DNA of 14,678 nt from Chloroflexota bacterium (GCA_021790715.1 JAJYGK010000034.1:1-14678); one strand, 5' to 3'. Positions 6,969 to 14,337 are shown, counted from the first letter of the stretch. Numbers and translations are program-made. The notes: generated by a model from the sequence alone, not told the origin.

Positions 6969-7692
6969 ACCGACACTCGCCTCTCGGGGACTGCCGGCGT
7001 CGTCCGCACCCCACGAGACGCGCGCCACCAGCGTCCTGCGCCCGATCGTCTTCGGCGCCAACGATGGGCTCGTCTCCAACCTGGCTCTCGTGATGGGCGT
7101 CGCGGGAGCGAACCCGGCACCCGGCGTCATCGTGCTCGCCGGCGTGGCCGGGCTCCTCGCCGGGGCGTTCAGCATGGCGGTGGGCGAGTACATCTCGGTG
7201 CAGAGCCAGCGCGAGCTTCTCGCCTTCCAGCTCGCCTTCCAGAAACAGCAACTGCGCGAGGCGCCGGAGCAGGAGCGCGCCATCCTCGTGCAGAGCTACG
7301 TCGATCGGGGCATCCCGGCAGCCGACGCCGGTCGCTTCGCCGACGTGCTGTTCGCGCAGCCCGACCAGGCCGTCGAGCTGCTCATCTTCGAGGAGGTGGG
7401 GCTCGACGCGCGCTCGATCGGCTCGCCGCAGGCCGCCGCGGGCGGGTCGTTCCTCGCCTTCACGCTGGGGGCCTTCATCCCGCTCCTGCCCTACCTGCTC
7501 TCCGCGGGCGCGCCGGCGTTCGCCGCCAGCCTCCTCGTCAGCCTGGCGGCGCTCGGGGTGCTGGGCACCGGCATCGCGCTCCTCACCCGGCGGCACCTCT
7601 GGTACGGCGCGGCGCGGCAACTGCTCCTGGGCGGGGTCGCGGCCGGGGTCACCTTCGCCGTGGGCACGCTGATCGGCGTGAGCGCGGCGTAG
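6961..7692 (+). CDS. VIT1/CCC1-family transporter (iron/manganese)
   Basis: This 243-residue membrane protein belongs to the VIT1/CCC1 family, whose members move Fe2+ or Mn2+ out of the cytosol. The first membrane segment carries GANDGLVSN (32-40), the family hallmark. AGAFSMAVGEYISVQSQRE (67-85) closes the second. A cytosolic region (about 90-155) follows, rich in Glu and Gln, including E100, E103, E105, E139, E144 and E145. It corresponds to the metal-binding domain between TM2 and TM3. Three more hydrophobic segments (about 162-182, 185-208 and 217-240) complete the five-helix fold. The ATG at 6961 has only a weak GGGG-type ribosome-binding site, and a short ORF with a good one overlaps the start. 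The metal specificity is not visible from sequence. Confidence 0.93.
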   Translation: MRRPTLASRGLPASSAPHETRATSVLRPIVFGANDGLVSNLALVMGVAGANPAPGVIVLAGVAGLLAGAFSMAVGEYISVQSQRELLAFQLAFQKQQLREAPEQERAILVQSYVDRGIPAADAGRFADVLFAQPDQAVELLIFEEVGLDARSIGSPQAAAGGSFLAFTLGAFIPLLPYLLSAGAPAFAASLLVSLAALGVLGTGIALLTRRHLWYGAARQLLLGGVAAGVTFAVGTLIGVSAA

Positions 7693-7711
7693 CGGCACGC
7701 GATCGAAGCCA

Positions 7712-7732
7712 GGGCGCCCGAAGACGGCGCCC
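7712..7732 (+). terminator. Possible terminator after the VIT gene
   Basis: A perfect 7-bp inverted repeat, GGGCGCC / GGCGCCC, with a 7-nt loop begins about 20 bp after the VIT stop and ends just before the tRNA-His promoter candidate. No T-run follows. The position between two transcription units supports a terminator role. Confidence 0.4.
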
Positions 7733-7761
7733 GGACAGCCAGCGCGGCGGCCATGTAGACT
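7732..7761 (+). promoter_or_regulatory. Candidate promoter for tRNA-His
   Basis: CGGACA (7732-7737, four of six matches to TTGACA) is followed after 18 nt by TAGACT (7756-7761, fits TAnnnT). This places a transcription start near 7768, about 20 nt before the mature tRNA 5' end. The first base of the -35 overlaps the end of the preceding hairpin. Confidence 0.4.
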
Positions 7762-7786
7762 CCCCTCGGCGCTCCTCGGACCTCGC

Positions 7787-7863
7787 GGTGGCCTTAGCTC
7801 AATCGGCAGAGCATCGGATTGTGGATCCGACGGTTAGGGGTTCAAGTCCCCTAGGCCACCCCA
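7787..7863 (+). tRNA. tRNA-His (anticodon GTG)
   Basis: A complete cloverleaf can be drawn. The acceptor stem is GTGGCCT (7788-7794) with AGGCCAC (7853-7859). The D stem is GCTC/GAGC. The anticodon stem is TCGGA/TCCGA with loop TTGTGGA and anticodon GTG at 7821-7823. The T stem is AGGGG/CCCCT around TTCAAGT. G-1 (7787) opposite discriminator C73 (7860) is the identity mark of tRNA-His. The CCA end is encoded at 7861-7863. All stems pair perfectly. Confidence 0.97.
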
Positions 7864-7913
7864 AACTCCTCGATCAGCGAGCATGTCCGTTGGCGGCGGG
7901 GCTGCATCGGGCA

Positions 7914-7941
7914 CGATCGCGCGCCGCCGCTGCAGCGATCG
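7914..7941. terminator. Possible terminator between tRNA-His and the MFS gene
   Basis: Arms CGATCGC (7914-7920) and GCGATCG (7935-7941) form a 7-bp inverted repeat with a 14-nt GC-rich loop in the 87-bp gap between two convergent genes. CGATCGCG also occurs as two direct copies here. It could terminate either strand, though no T-run is seen. Confidence 0.3.
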
Positions 7942-7950
7942 CGGGTCGCG

Positions 7951-9210
7951 TCACGCGGCGGCCGAAACCTCCGCGGCCTCGACCGCGGCGAGGCCGCCCG
8001 AGGCGGCGATCAGGAGCGCCGCACCCAGCATGCCGATCCCTAGGCCGACCACCGGCGACACGAAGCCCACGAACGGCGGGTACACGAGGCCGCCGACGCC
8101 GCCGGCCGTCACCATGATGCCGCTCACGGTGGCGGATCTGGCCGGATGGCGCCCGCTCGCGAGCGACATGATCGACGGGTAGACGGGCCCGTAGGCGAGG
8201 CCGATGACGACGAAGAGCGCGATCGTCGGCGGCCAGCCGGGGGCCAGGACGGCGAGGAGCATCCCGGCCGCGCCGGCGAGCGTGCAGGCGACGATCACCG
8301 ATCCGAGGTCGAACCGGTGGACGAGGCGGGCGGCCAGGATGCGGCCCGCCGCCAGCCCGGTCCAGAACATCGTGAGTGCAACGGCGGCGGCGGCGCCGCG
8401 GGACGGCGAGAGGAAGCGCACGACCCAGCCGGTGACCGCCGCTTCCGACGCGACGTAGCAGCCGATGGCGAGCGCCGCGGCCGCGAGCGCCACGGTGAGC
8501 CGGGTGCCCCGGGCGGCGACGGGGAACGGCGCGATGCCCCCGGCCGATGGGCCCGGCGCCACGCCCACGAGCATCGGGGCCCCCTCCCCCACGGGCCGCG
8601 CGTCCACGTGCGCGGGCCACGACGTCGGGACGGTTTTCCTGCGTGCCGGCTGCGGCCGCGGTGCGGGGATGAGGACCAGCATGCCGGCGATCAGCCATCC
8701 GGCCAGGCCGCTCGCGAGCAGGACGGCCTGCCAGGCCACGCCGGCGGCCACCAGCCAGGCCACGATGACGGGCCCGGACAGCGCACCGAGCGCGTAGAAG
8801 ACGTGCAGCCGGCTCAGGGCGTTGCTCCGGGCCTCGGGGTACGCGTCGATGATCAGGCTGTTGGCACAGACCATGAGCGCACCCGTGCCGAGCCCCTGGG
8901 CTGCGGCGCCCAGGGCGAAGACCGACCAGCCCGGCGCGACGCCCTGCACGAGCGTGGCGCCGCCGGCCACCAGCCAGGCCGCCGGGAAGGCTCGCCCGCG
9001 CCCCAGACGCTGGATCATGGGCCCGCCGCCGACCGACCCGGCGATGTAGGCCGCCGAGTTGATGAAGTAGATGGCCCCGATCCCGCTGTCGGACACCACG
9101 AACCGCCGCTCCACCAGCAGGATCACCGTGGGGACGATGACCGCCGTCCAGCCGAGCAGGAACATGGTGGCGTGCGCGAGGTGGGTCGAACGGTGCGTGG
9201 GCAGTCTCAT
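7951..9210 (-). CDS. MFS transporter, FHS sugar-symporter-like
   Basis: This 419-residue transporter has about twelve hydrophobic segments in two blocks joined by a long polar loop (about 184-236). Features that recall the FHS/GlcP-FucP group are EARSNALSRLHVFYALGALSGPV (about 126-148, like the family's N-L-L-H-x-F-x-G-x-G-A-x-x-G-P) and GCYVASEAAVTGWVVRFLS (about 250-268, like the Y-x-x-x-E-x-x-x-x-G-W stretch). A solute is not provable from sequence; a sugar is suggested by these motifs and by the divergent glycoside hydrolase. The ATG at 9210 fits the first membrane segment. GGAGG at 9229-9233 is too far (18 nt) for it but well spaced for an out-of-frame ATG at 9221. Longer in-frame extensions run into the divergent gene and were rejected. 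Confidence 0.85.
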   Translation of the reverse strand: MRLPTHRSTHLAHATMFLLGWTAVIVPTVILLVERRFVVSDSGIGAIYFINSAAYIAGSVGGGPMIQRLGRGRAFPAAWLVAGGATLVQGVAPGWSVFALGAAAQGLGTGALMVCANSLIIDAYPEARSNALSRLHVFYALGALSGPVIVAWLVAAGVAWQAVLLASGLAGWLIAGMLVLIPAPRPQPARRKTVPTSWPAHVDARPVGEGAPMLVGVAPGPSAGGIAPFPVAARGTRLTVALAAAALAIGCYVASEAAVTGWVVRFLSPSRGAAAAVALTMFWTGLAAGRILAARLVHRFDLGSVIVACTLAGAAGMLLAVLAPGWPPTIALFVVIGLAYGPVYPSIMSLASGRHPARSATVSGIMVTAGGVGGLVYPPFVGFVSPVVGLGIGMLGAALLIAASGGLAAVEAAEVSAAA

Positions 9211-9221
9211 GCTCGGCGCAT
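9207..9221 (-). promoter_or_regulatory. Four-codon upstream ORF coupled to the MFS start
   Basis: On the minus strand, GGAGG (9233-9229) lies 7 nt before ATG 9221, which opens ATG CGC CGA GCA TGA (Met-Arg-Arg-Ala-stop). The TGA overlaps the MFS ATG at 9210 as ATGA. The only good ribosome-binding site thus serves the mini-ORF, and the transporter could be translated by reinitiation. The role is inferred. Confidence 0.4.
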
Positions 9222-9337
9222 GATGGGGCCTCCGAGCAGGGCCGTGGTCGCAGGGCCGCACCCCGCCACCGAACGCCGGTCGCACCGGTACTTCCGCCGG
9301 GCTTGACCGATCCCCGTGCGTCGAGAAGCTGGGATCC

Positions 9338-10621
9338 ATGCGCCGATCCCGCCCGTTCCTGGCGACCCTCACCAGCGCGCTCCTCGTCGCGCTCATGGGC
9401 TGCGGCGGTGGCGCGGCGTCCGTACGGGTGGCGCCTGCCACGCCCGGCACGGCGGGCAACCCGACCGCGTCCTCGGCGCGCGCGGGCGATCCAGAGGCGT
9501 CGTCGGCGGGCACGGCCGCCCCCGGCAGTCGCGCATCCACCTGCCCGATCCCAGGTGCGAGCGGCCCTGAACCGGCCCCGGCCGATCTTCTCCATCCGTC
9601 GGGAACCTGGTTCGGGATGGCGATCGACTGGTCATCCGACAGTGTCGCGACGGTCTCGGCAAGGCTCGGTGCGGGCCACACCCCGGCCGCCTGGGTGAAC
9701 TTCGTCACCTTCCCGATCCCGCAGGCCGACCGCGCCAACCTCGACGCGTTCTACGCGCAGGTGCGATCCGTCGGTGGCGTCGCGGTGCTGACACTGCAGC
9801 CGAACGGCGGGCTCGATAGCGTGACCCCGGCGGCGGCGATGGACCTCGCGCGGCTGCTGGCCGGGTACCGGGCCTGCGGTATCTCGACGATCGTCCGCTT
9901 CGCGCACGAGATGAACGGCTCCTGGTACCCCTGGGGGCAGGATCCGGTCGCATACGTCGCGGCCTTCCGCACGGTCGCGGCGGCGGTCCACCGGGCAGCG
10001 CCGGGGAACGCCATGCTCTGGGCCCCGAACAGCGGGGACGGCTACCCGTTCACCGGCGGCCAGTACGGAGCCGGGCCGGGCACGTCAGCCTTCACCGCCC
10101 TCGACACGGATCACGACGGCCGGCTGACGGGCAGCGATGACCCGTACGCACCCTACTGGCCGGGCGATCCCGCGGTCGACTGGGTGGGCATGTCGCTCTA
10201 TCACTGGGGCAATAGCTACCCATGGGGTGCCAACGACGTGCCGCCTGCCCGGCAGTTCGCCGACCTGCTCACCGGTCGCCAGGGCGTCTCGGGCGGCTCC
10301 TACCCGGACTTCTACGCCACCTGGGCGCAGGGACACCACAAACCGCTCGCCATCGTCGAGACCGCCGCGTTCTGGCGGCCCGACGCCGGTGGCGCGTCGG
10401 AGCTCGCGGTGAAGCAGGCCTGGTGGCGGCAGGTGTTCTCGGCCGCCACGGTCCAACGGTTCCCCCTTATCGGGCTCATCGGCTGGTTCGAGTGGCGCAA
10501 GATGGAGACCGAGGTGCACGCCGTGGTCGACTGGCGCCTCACCGCGGAGCCGCGTCTGGTCGAGCAGTTCCTCGACGACCTGCCGGACGGACGCCTCCGG
10601 TTCGCCCCGGCCGGGAGCTGA
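9338..10621 (+). CDS. GH26-like glycoside hydrolase (beta-mannanase-like), lipoprotein
   Basis: This is a 427-residue exported enzyme. The N-terminus (MRRSRPFLATLTSALLVALMGC) is a lipoprotein signal with a lipobox-like L-M-G-C and lipidation Cys22. A low-complexity Ala/Ser/Thr linker follows to about 85. The catalytic barrel runs from about 88 to 415. RFAHEMNGSWYPWG (187-200) matches the acid/base region of GH26 mannanases (E191), and LAIVETAAFW (337-346) offers the nucleophile E341. A 12-residue loop DTDHDGRLTGSD (256-267) has Asp at EF-hand positions 1, 3, 5 and 12 and probably binds Ca2+. GH26 enzymes mostly cut beta-1,4-mannans, but related ones act on other glucans, so the substrate is uncertain. 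No strong ribosome-binding site precedes the ATG. Confidence 0.88.
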   Translation: MRRSRPFLATLTSALLVALMGCGGGAASVRVAPATPGTAGNPTASSARAGDPEASSAGTAAPGSRASTCPIPGASGPEPAPADLLHPSGTWFGMAIDWSSDSVATVSARLGAGHTPAAWVNFVTFPIPQADRANLDAFYAQVRSVGGVAVLTLQPNGGLDSVTPAAAMDLARLLAGYRACGISTIVRFAHEMNGSWYPWGQDPVAYVAAFRTVAAAVHRAAPGNAMLWAPNSGDGYPFTGGQYGAGPGTSAFTALDTDHDGRLTGSDDPYAPYWPGDPAVDWVGMSLYHWGNSYPWGANDVPPARQFADLLTGRQGVSGGSYPDFYATWAQGHHKPLAIVETAAFWRPDAGGASELAVKQAWWRQVFSAATVQRFPLIGLIGWFEWRKMETEVHAVVDWRLTAEPRLVEQFLDDLPDGRLRFAPAGS

Positions 10622-10687
10622 GCCCCCGGCCGCGCCTTGTCGTGCGCGCCGCGCGGCGACCGGCTCGACGGGGCGTTCCCACCCTCG

Positions 10688-10721
10688 CGCGGGACCCCGC
10701 GTCCGTGCGCGGGATTCCGCG
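10688..10721. terminator. Tandem hairpins between convergent genes
   Basis: Two near-identical short hairpins lie side by side in the 107-bp gap between the convergent hydrolase and OsmC genes. The first is CGCGGGACCCCGCG (10688-10701) and the second CGCGGGATTCCGCG (10708-10721), with a period of 20 bp. Both have 5-bp CGCGG/CCGCG stems and four-base loops. The setting suggests a two-way terminator, although no T-runs are present. Confidence 0.4.
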
Positions 10722-10728
10722 GCCGGTC

Positions 10729-11139
10729 CTACGCGCGCGCCCCGGCGCCGAGGACGCTGTCCACCTGGATGGCGGGCGGGTGCTCGAAGGTCTTCTTGAC
10801 CGCGCACTGCTCGGCGGCCCGGACGACCGCGTCCGTGTACTTCGCCGGGAAGCCCTCGGGCAGCTCGATCGTCACCTGCACCTGCGTCACGAGGCCGGTG
10901 TACGGGTCGGCCCACATGCGCTGGACGAGGCGGATGTCCTCGGTCGGGATCCCGCGCTGGCGGCAGAAGCCCAGGACGTAGATCCCGGCACACGTCCCGA
11001 TGGTCGAGAGGAACGTCAGGAACGGCGTCGGCGCCGATCCCTCTCCCCCGCCGGCCGGGGGCTGGTCGGTCGGCACGACGAAGCCGGCGAAGTGGGCGTC
11101 GACGCGCGCGCCGCCGGGGAAATCGATGATCATCTCCAC
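10729..11139 (-). CDS. OsmC/Ohr-family protein
   Basis: This 136-residue OsmC-superfamily protein belongs to a group of thiol peroxidases that reduce organic hydroperoxides. The two reactive-Cys positions are present: Cys50 in STIGTCAGIYVLGFCRQRGI and Cys112 in AAEQCAVKKTFEHPPAI. Cys59 is an extra cysteine. The length is typical. It looks closer to the OsmC-like/YhfA branch than to classic Ohr, because a TCAGIYV helix replaces the Ohr A-A-C-F motif, so peroxidase activity is likely but not certain. I chose the GTG at 11139 because GGAGGA (11154-11149) lies 9 nt upstream; an ATG two codons later is the alternative. A promoter with a palindromic operator candidate lies about 100 bp upstream. 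Confidence 0.9.
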   Translation of the reverse strand: MEMIIDFPGGARVDAHFAGFVVPTDQPPAGGGEGSAPTPFLTFLSTIGTCAGIYVLGFCRQRGIPTEDIRLVQRMWADPYTGLVTQVQVTIELPEGFPAKYTDAVVRAAEQCAVKKTFEHPPAIQVDSVLGAGARA

Positions 11140-11242
11140 GAAGAGCAGTCCTCCAGTGTCGGGCGTTCTCCGGGCCGTCGATGCGGCCCCGCGCCCTCAT
11201 CCGATCGCCGCGCCGGTCCGGGCGGCGTCGGTACCTTCCAGT

Positions 11243-11272
11243 AGTTTACTAGTTGCGCAATTGCGCAAGCAA
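11243..11272 (-). promoter_or_regulatory. Candidate osmC promoter with embedded palindromic operator
   Basis: On the minus strand TTGCTT (11272-11267) and TAAACT (11248-11243) are spaced 18 nt apart and fit a housekeeping promoter. Most of the spacer and part of the -35 are covered by TTGCGCAATTGCGCAA (11253-11268), a perfect 16-bp palindrome that is also two copies of the self-complementary TTGCGCAA. TAGT-TT-ACTA (11242-11251) is a second small palindrome over the -10. The patch is conspicuously AT-rich for this window. The TTGC/GCAA half-sites resemble MarR-family operators in general form, which is inference. The predicted leader is about 95 nt. Confidence 0.5.
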
Positions 11273-11300
11273 ATCCGGGTCGGGGACGCGCGGCCCGAGG

Positions 11301-11312
11301 CCGGGGCCCCGG
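11301..11312 (-). terminator. Possible terminator after the LuxR-type regulator
   Basis: Overlapping perfect palindromes, CCGGGGCCCCGG and GGGGCCCC/CCCCGGGG, lie about 20 bp past the regulator stop on the minus strand. They could form a very stable RNA stem. No T-run follows, so the assignment is weak. Confidence 0.25.
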
Positions 11313-11330
11313 GGCCCGACAGCGCGTCCA

Positions 11331-14162
11331 TCACGCGCGTCCGAGCGCCGACGCCTGGCCGGCGAACCGGAGTGCGAGCTCGGTACGCGACCGGATGTCG
11401 AGCTTCCGATAGATCTTCGCAAGATGGAACTCGATCGTCTTGGGCGTCAGGAAGAGGGCGGCACCCGCCTCGCGGTTGGTGGCGCCGCCGGCGACGATGA
11501 GGGCGACCTGCAGTTCCTGGGAGGTGAGCCGTTCGGTCGCGTCGGACCGGGCGCGGACGGTCTCGCCCGTCGCCGCCAGTTCTGCCCGGGCGCGCTGCCA
11601 CCACGGCGCGGCTCCCAGCTCCTCGAACACGTCGAGCGCCGCGCGGAGCCGTGCCCGGGCCTCCACCCGCCGGCCGTGCCGCCGGAGCTGCTCGCCGTGG
11701 CACAGGTCGGTCCTGGCGCGCTCGAACGGCGTCGCCGTGCGTGAATGCCATCCCCTCGCGGCGTCGAACAGCGCCTCCATGCCGTCCTCCGGCGCGAGAA
11801 GCCCGCGGCACCGCAGCGCGGCCGCGCGCGCAAGCGTGCATCCGCTCCACCCCCCGGCCGGCTCGGCCGCAGCGGGCCGGAGGTTCGCCTCCCGTTCGAG
11901 CCGTTCCAGCGTCGCGAGCGCCTCGTCGCGACGCCCCGCCCGGATGAGCGCCTCGGCCAGGTCGGGTTCCCACTCCAGGCGTCCCGGCTCCCGGAACCCG
12001 GCACGCTCCCACAACTCCTGCGTGCTCAGCAGGTGCTCGATCGCGGCATCCAGCCGGCCCAGTCCGAGCTCGAGCAGCCCGAGGGCGGATTCCGCGAACG
12101 GGAAGGCCGATCCGAAGTCGTACGTGCGCGCCAGCTCCAGCGCCTCGGCGGCGTGGGCCCGACACGACTCCTCCCTTCCCTGGGCCGCCTCCACCCTGGC
12201 GAGCCTGGCGAGGTTGTACGACAGCTGGCCCGACTGGCCGGCCTCCCGGGCGAGGTCGATCGATTCGAACCCGTTGGCGTACGCCGACGCCCAGCGCCCC
12301 ACGCGCGCGTCGAGCTCCGACTGCGCGCCCAGGCAGTACTGCAGCAGCCCCAGCGCATTCGCCGTCCGGCCCGCCGAGATCACCGCACCGAGCAGGCGGT
12401 CCGCGAGCTCGTACTCCGCGACGGCCATGAGCGCAGGCGCGCACTCCGCGACGGCCTGCCCGGCCTGCAGCGGGTCACCCGCGTCGAACAGCTCGCCGAC
12501 CCGCATGATCAGCGGGTACCCGGCGCGGGCGTCTCCGGTCAGGATGAGGGCCTTCCCGAGCTGCAGCGCGGTCACGACCTCGATCGCGCCGCCGAGTGGG
12601 CCCGCGATCGCGTGGGCGCGGCGGGCGGCCTGCACGGCGCGCGGCAGATCACCGCCGGTGATCGCCGACAGCGTCGCATCGGCGAGCATCGATGCCGCCT
12701 TGTCGGGGGCGAGTGTCTCGAGCCGGTCCGCCTCGGCACACAGCAGCCGGAACGCGTCGAGTGCCGGCCCTCGCCAGATGTCGATCCGCGCCCGGAGGTG
12801 CTGGATCTCGGCCCGCAGGAGCGGCTCCCCGGCGAGCGAGGCGGCATCCTCGAGCAGCCCGATCGCCCGCTCGGAGCGATTGGCGAGGTGCCATGCCTGG
12901 GCGGCCGCGAAGAGCCGCCGGGCCCGGGCGTGGGCATCGGGCGACAGGCGCGCGGCACGCTCGAACGTGCGAGCGGCGGCCGGATAGCCGCTCCGGCGCA
13001 GCGCGCTCACGGCCGCGGACTCCAGTGCCGCCGCGACCTCCTCGTCGGGCTCCAGCGCCGCGGCGGCCAGGTGCCACGCGCGGCGGTCGGCCAGCTCATC
13101 GCCGCGTCGAGAGAGGGCGCGGGCGAGCGCGGCGTGGGCGGCGCGCAGCCGGGCCGCGGGGGCCGTGTAGTAGACGCAGGACCGGACCAGGGGGTGCCGA
13201 AACTCGAGCTCCAGGTCTCCGATCGCGACGAGGCCTGCGGCTTCCGCGGGTTCGAGCGCCTGCGCCCGGAGCCCCAGTTCGCGGACCGCGCGAAGGATCA
13301 CGTCGAGCTCCCGGGAGTCGCTCGCGGCCGCGACCACCAGGGCCTGCCGCGCCTCCTCGGGCAGGCCCGCGATCCGGCACGAGAAGGCCTGCTCGATGCG
13401 TTCTCCGACGGGCACGGGCGCCTCGAGATCGTCGCTGCCCGCGAGCTGCCCTTCCGACACGAGGCGCGGGATCTCGACCAGCGCCAGCGGGTTGCCGCGC
13501 GTCTCGCGGACCAGGCGCTCGGCGACGTCGGCCGCGATCCGGCCGGCGCCGGCCGCCGCGAGCAGCGCCAGCGACGCGGCCCGGTCGAGGCCGGCGATGC
13601 GCCGCTCCGGGATCGCCACGTCGCCGAACCGCGCCGAGACCTCGTCGCGGGCCGCGAACAGCAGCGCCGCCGGCTCGGCGTCGAGTCGCCTGGCGGCGAA
13701 CAGCACGGCCTCCGCGGATGACGTGTCGAGCCAGTGCAGGTCATCGACGACGACGAGCACCGGACCCGACGTCGACGCCGACGCGAGCAGGCTGAGCGTG
13801 GCCGCCGCGATCGCGAACCGGTCGCCGCCGACCGGCGGACCGATCGCGAGGGCGCTCGCGAGCGCCGCCGCCTGGCGGGCGGGAAGCATCTCGAGCCGGT
13901 CGAGCAGCGGACGGAGCAGCTCCGACAGGCCCGAGAACGGGATCTCCGACTCCGACTCGATCCCGCGGGCGGCGAGGACGGTCATGCCGCGCGCACGCCC
14001 GACGGCGTAGCCGAGCAGCGCGGTCTTGCCGATGCCCGCCTCGCCGCGGAGGAGCAGCGCCGCGCCGCGGCCGCACCTGGCCGCGTCGAGGAGCGCGTCG
14101 ATGGCCCGACAGTCGGCCTCGCGGCCGATGAGCGCCGGTTCGCCTGCCCCGCCTGGCGACAC
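11331..14162 (-). CDS. LAL-type (MalT-like) LuxR-family transcriptional regulator with ATPase domain
   Basis: This is a 943-residue large ATP-binding LuxR regulator. The N-terminal AAA-like domain starts with LIGREADCRAIDALLDAA. It has Walker A GEAGIGKT (40-47) and Walker B VLVVVDDLHWLD (135-146), followed by the sensor-like LFAARDEVS and TRGNPLALVEI stretches typical of this family. A long Ala/Arg/Leu-rich helical middle (about 300-870) resembles the TPR-like sensor region. The C-terminal LuxR helix-turn-helix occupies about 879-935, with LTSQELQVALIVAGGATN and TPKTIEFHLAKIYRKLDIRSR. The GTG at 14162 is chosen because GGAGG at 14168-14172 lies 5 nt upstream. The frame stays open to 14609, but that extension would cover the divergent gene. 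Such proteins usually bind an inducer plus ATP and activate promoters; the target is unknown, and the divergent neighbour is an obvious candidate. Confidence 0.93.
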   Translation of the reverse strand: MSPGGAGEPALIGREADCRAIDALLDAARCGRGAALLLRGEAGIGKTALLGYAVGRARGMTVLAARGIESESEIPFSGLSELLRPLLDRLEMLPARQAAALASALAIGPPVGGDRFAIAAATLSLLASASTSGPVLVVVDDLHWLDTSSAEAVLFAARRLDAEPAALLFAARDEVSARFGDVAIPERRIAGLDRAASLALLAAAGAGRIAADVAERLVRETRGNPLALVEIPRLVSEGQLAGSDDLEAPVPVGERIEQAFSCRIAGLPEEARQALVVAAASDSRELDVILRAVRELGLRAQALEPAEAAGLVAIGDLELEFRHPLVRSCVYYTAPAARLRAAHAALARALSRRGDELADRRAWHLAAAALEPDEEVAAALESAAVSALRRSGYPAAARTFERAARLSPDAHARARRLFAAAQAWHLANRSERAIGLLEDAASLAGEPLLRAEIQHLRARIDIWRGPALDAFRLLCAEADRLETLAPDKAASMLADATLSAITGGDLPRAVQAARRAHAIAGPLGGAIEVVTALQLGKALILTGDARAGYPLIMRVGELFDAGDPLQAGQAVAECAPALMAVAEYELADRLLGAVISAGRTANALGLLQYCLGAQSELDARVGRWASAYANGFESIDLAREAGQSGQLSYNLARLARVEAAQGREESCRAHAAEALELARTYDFGSAFPFAESALGLLELGLGRLDAAIEHLLSTQELWERAGFREPGRLEWEPDLAEALIRAGRRDEALATLERLEREANLRPAAAEPAGGWSGCTLARAAALRCRGLLAPEDGMEALFDAARGWHSRTATPFERARTDLCHGEQLRRHGRRVEARARLRAALDVFEELGAAPWWQRARAELAATGETVRARSDATERLTSQELQVALIVAGGATNREAGAALFLTPKTIEFHLAKIYRKLDIRSRTELALRFAGQASALGRA

Positions 14163-14288
14163 TCCCCCCTCCCGTCCACCGCACACACTAGCGCGCCGGT
14201 GCCGCCGCGGACTAGGGAATTCGACTGGGGGTTTCCCGGTCGCGATGGACCGGGGACCCGGGCGATAGTCCGTCCTGTCAACCGAGCC

Positions 14289-14312
14289 GGAACCGGAAGG
14301 AACGGGAACCGG
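14289..14312. repeat. Paired GGAACCGG motifs upstream of the repeat protein
   Basis: GGAACCGG occurs at 14289-14296 and 14305-14312, 16 bp apart, in a stretch of further CCGG/GGAA steps (14287-14322). It lies 25-50 bp before the ATG of the repeat protein, within the 175-bp divergent spacer shared with the LAL regulator. It could be a regulator binding site or simple-sequence drift. I found no convincing -10/-35 pair in the spacer. Confidence 0.35.
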
Positions 14313-14337
14313 CACCGGGACCTTGGGGGGACGAGAG

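Noticed and set aside
7787..7950. tRNA-His as an integration site (att) for a mobile element
   Set aside because: No integrase gene and no visible second copy of the tRNA 3' end occur in the window, and downstream genes look chromosomal.
9303..9337. TTGACC at 9303-9308 as the -35 of the GH26-like gene
   Set aside because: No acceptable -10 hexamer is found 16-19 nt downstream, so the promoter call was not made.
9211..9738. Possible N-terminal extension of the MFS transporter
   Set aside because: It would run antisense into the GH26-like gene, lacks transporter-like sequence, and the first membrane segment starts right after the Met at 9210.
14276..14281. TTGACA on the minus strand as the -35 of the LAL regulator gene
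   Set aside because: The only nearby TA-containing hexamer is 8 nt away, and nothing at 16-19 nt resembles a -10 element.
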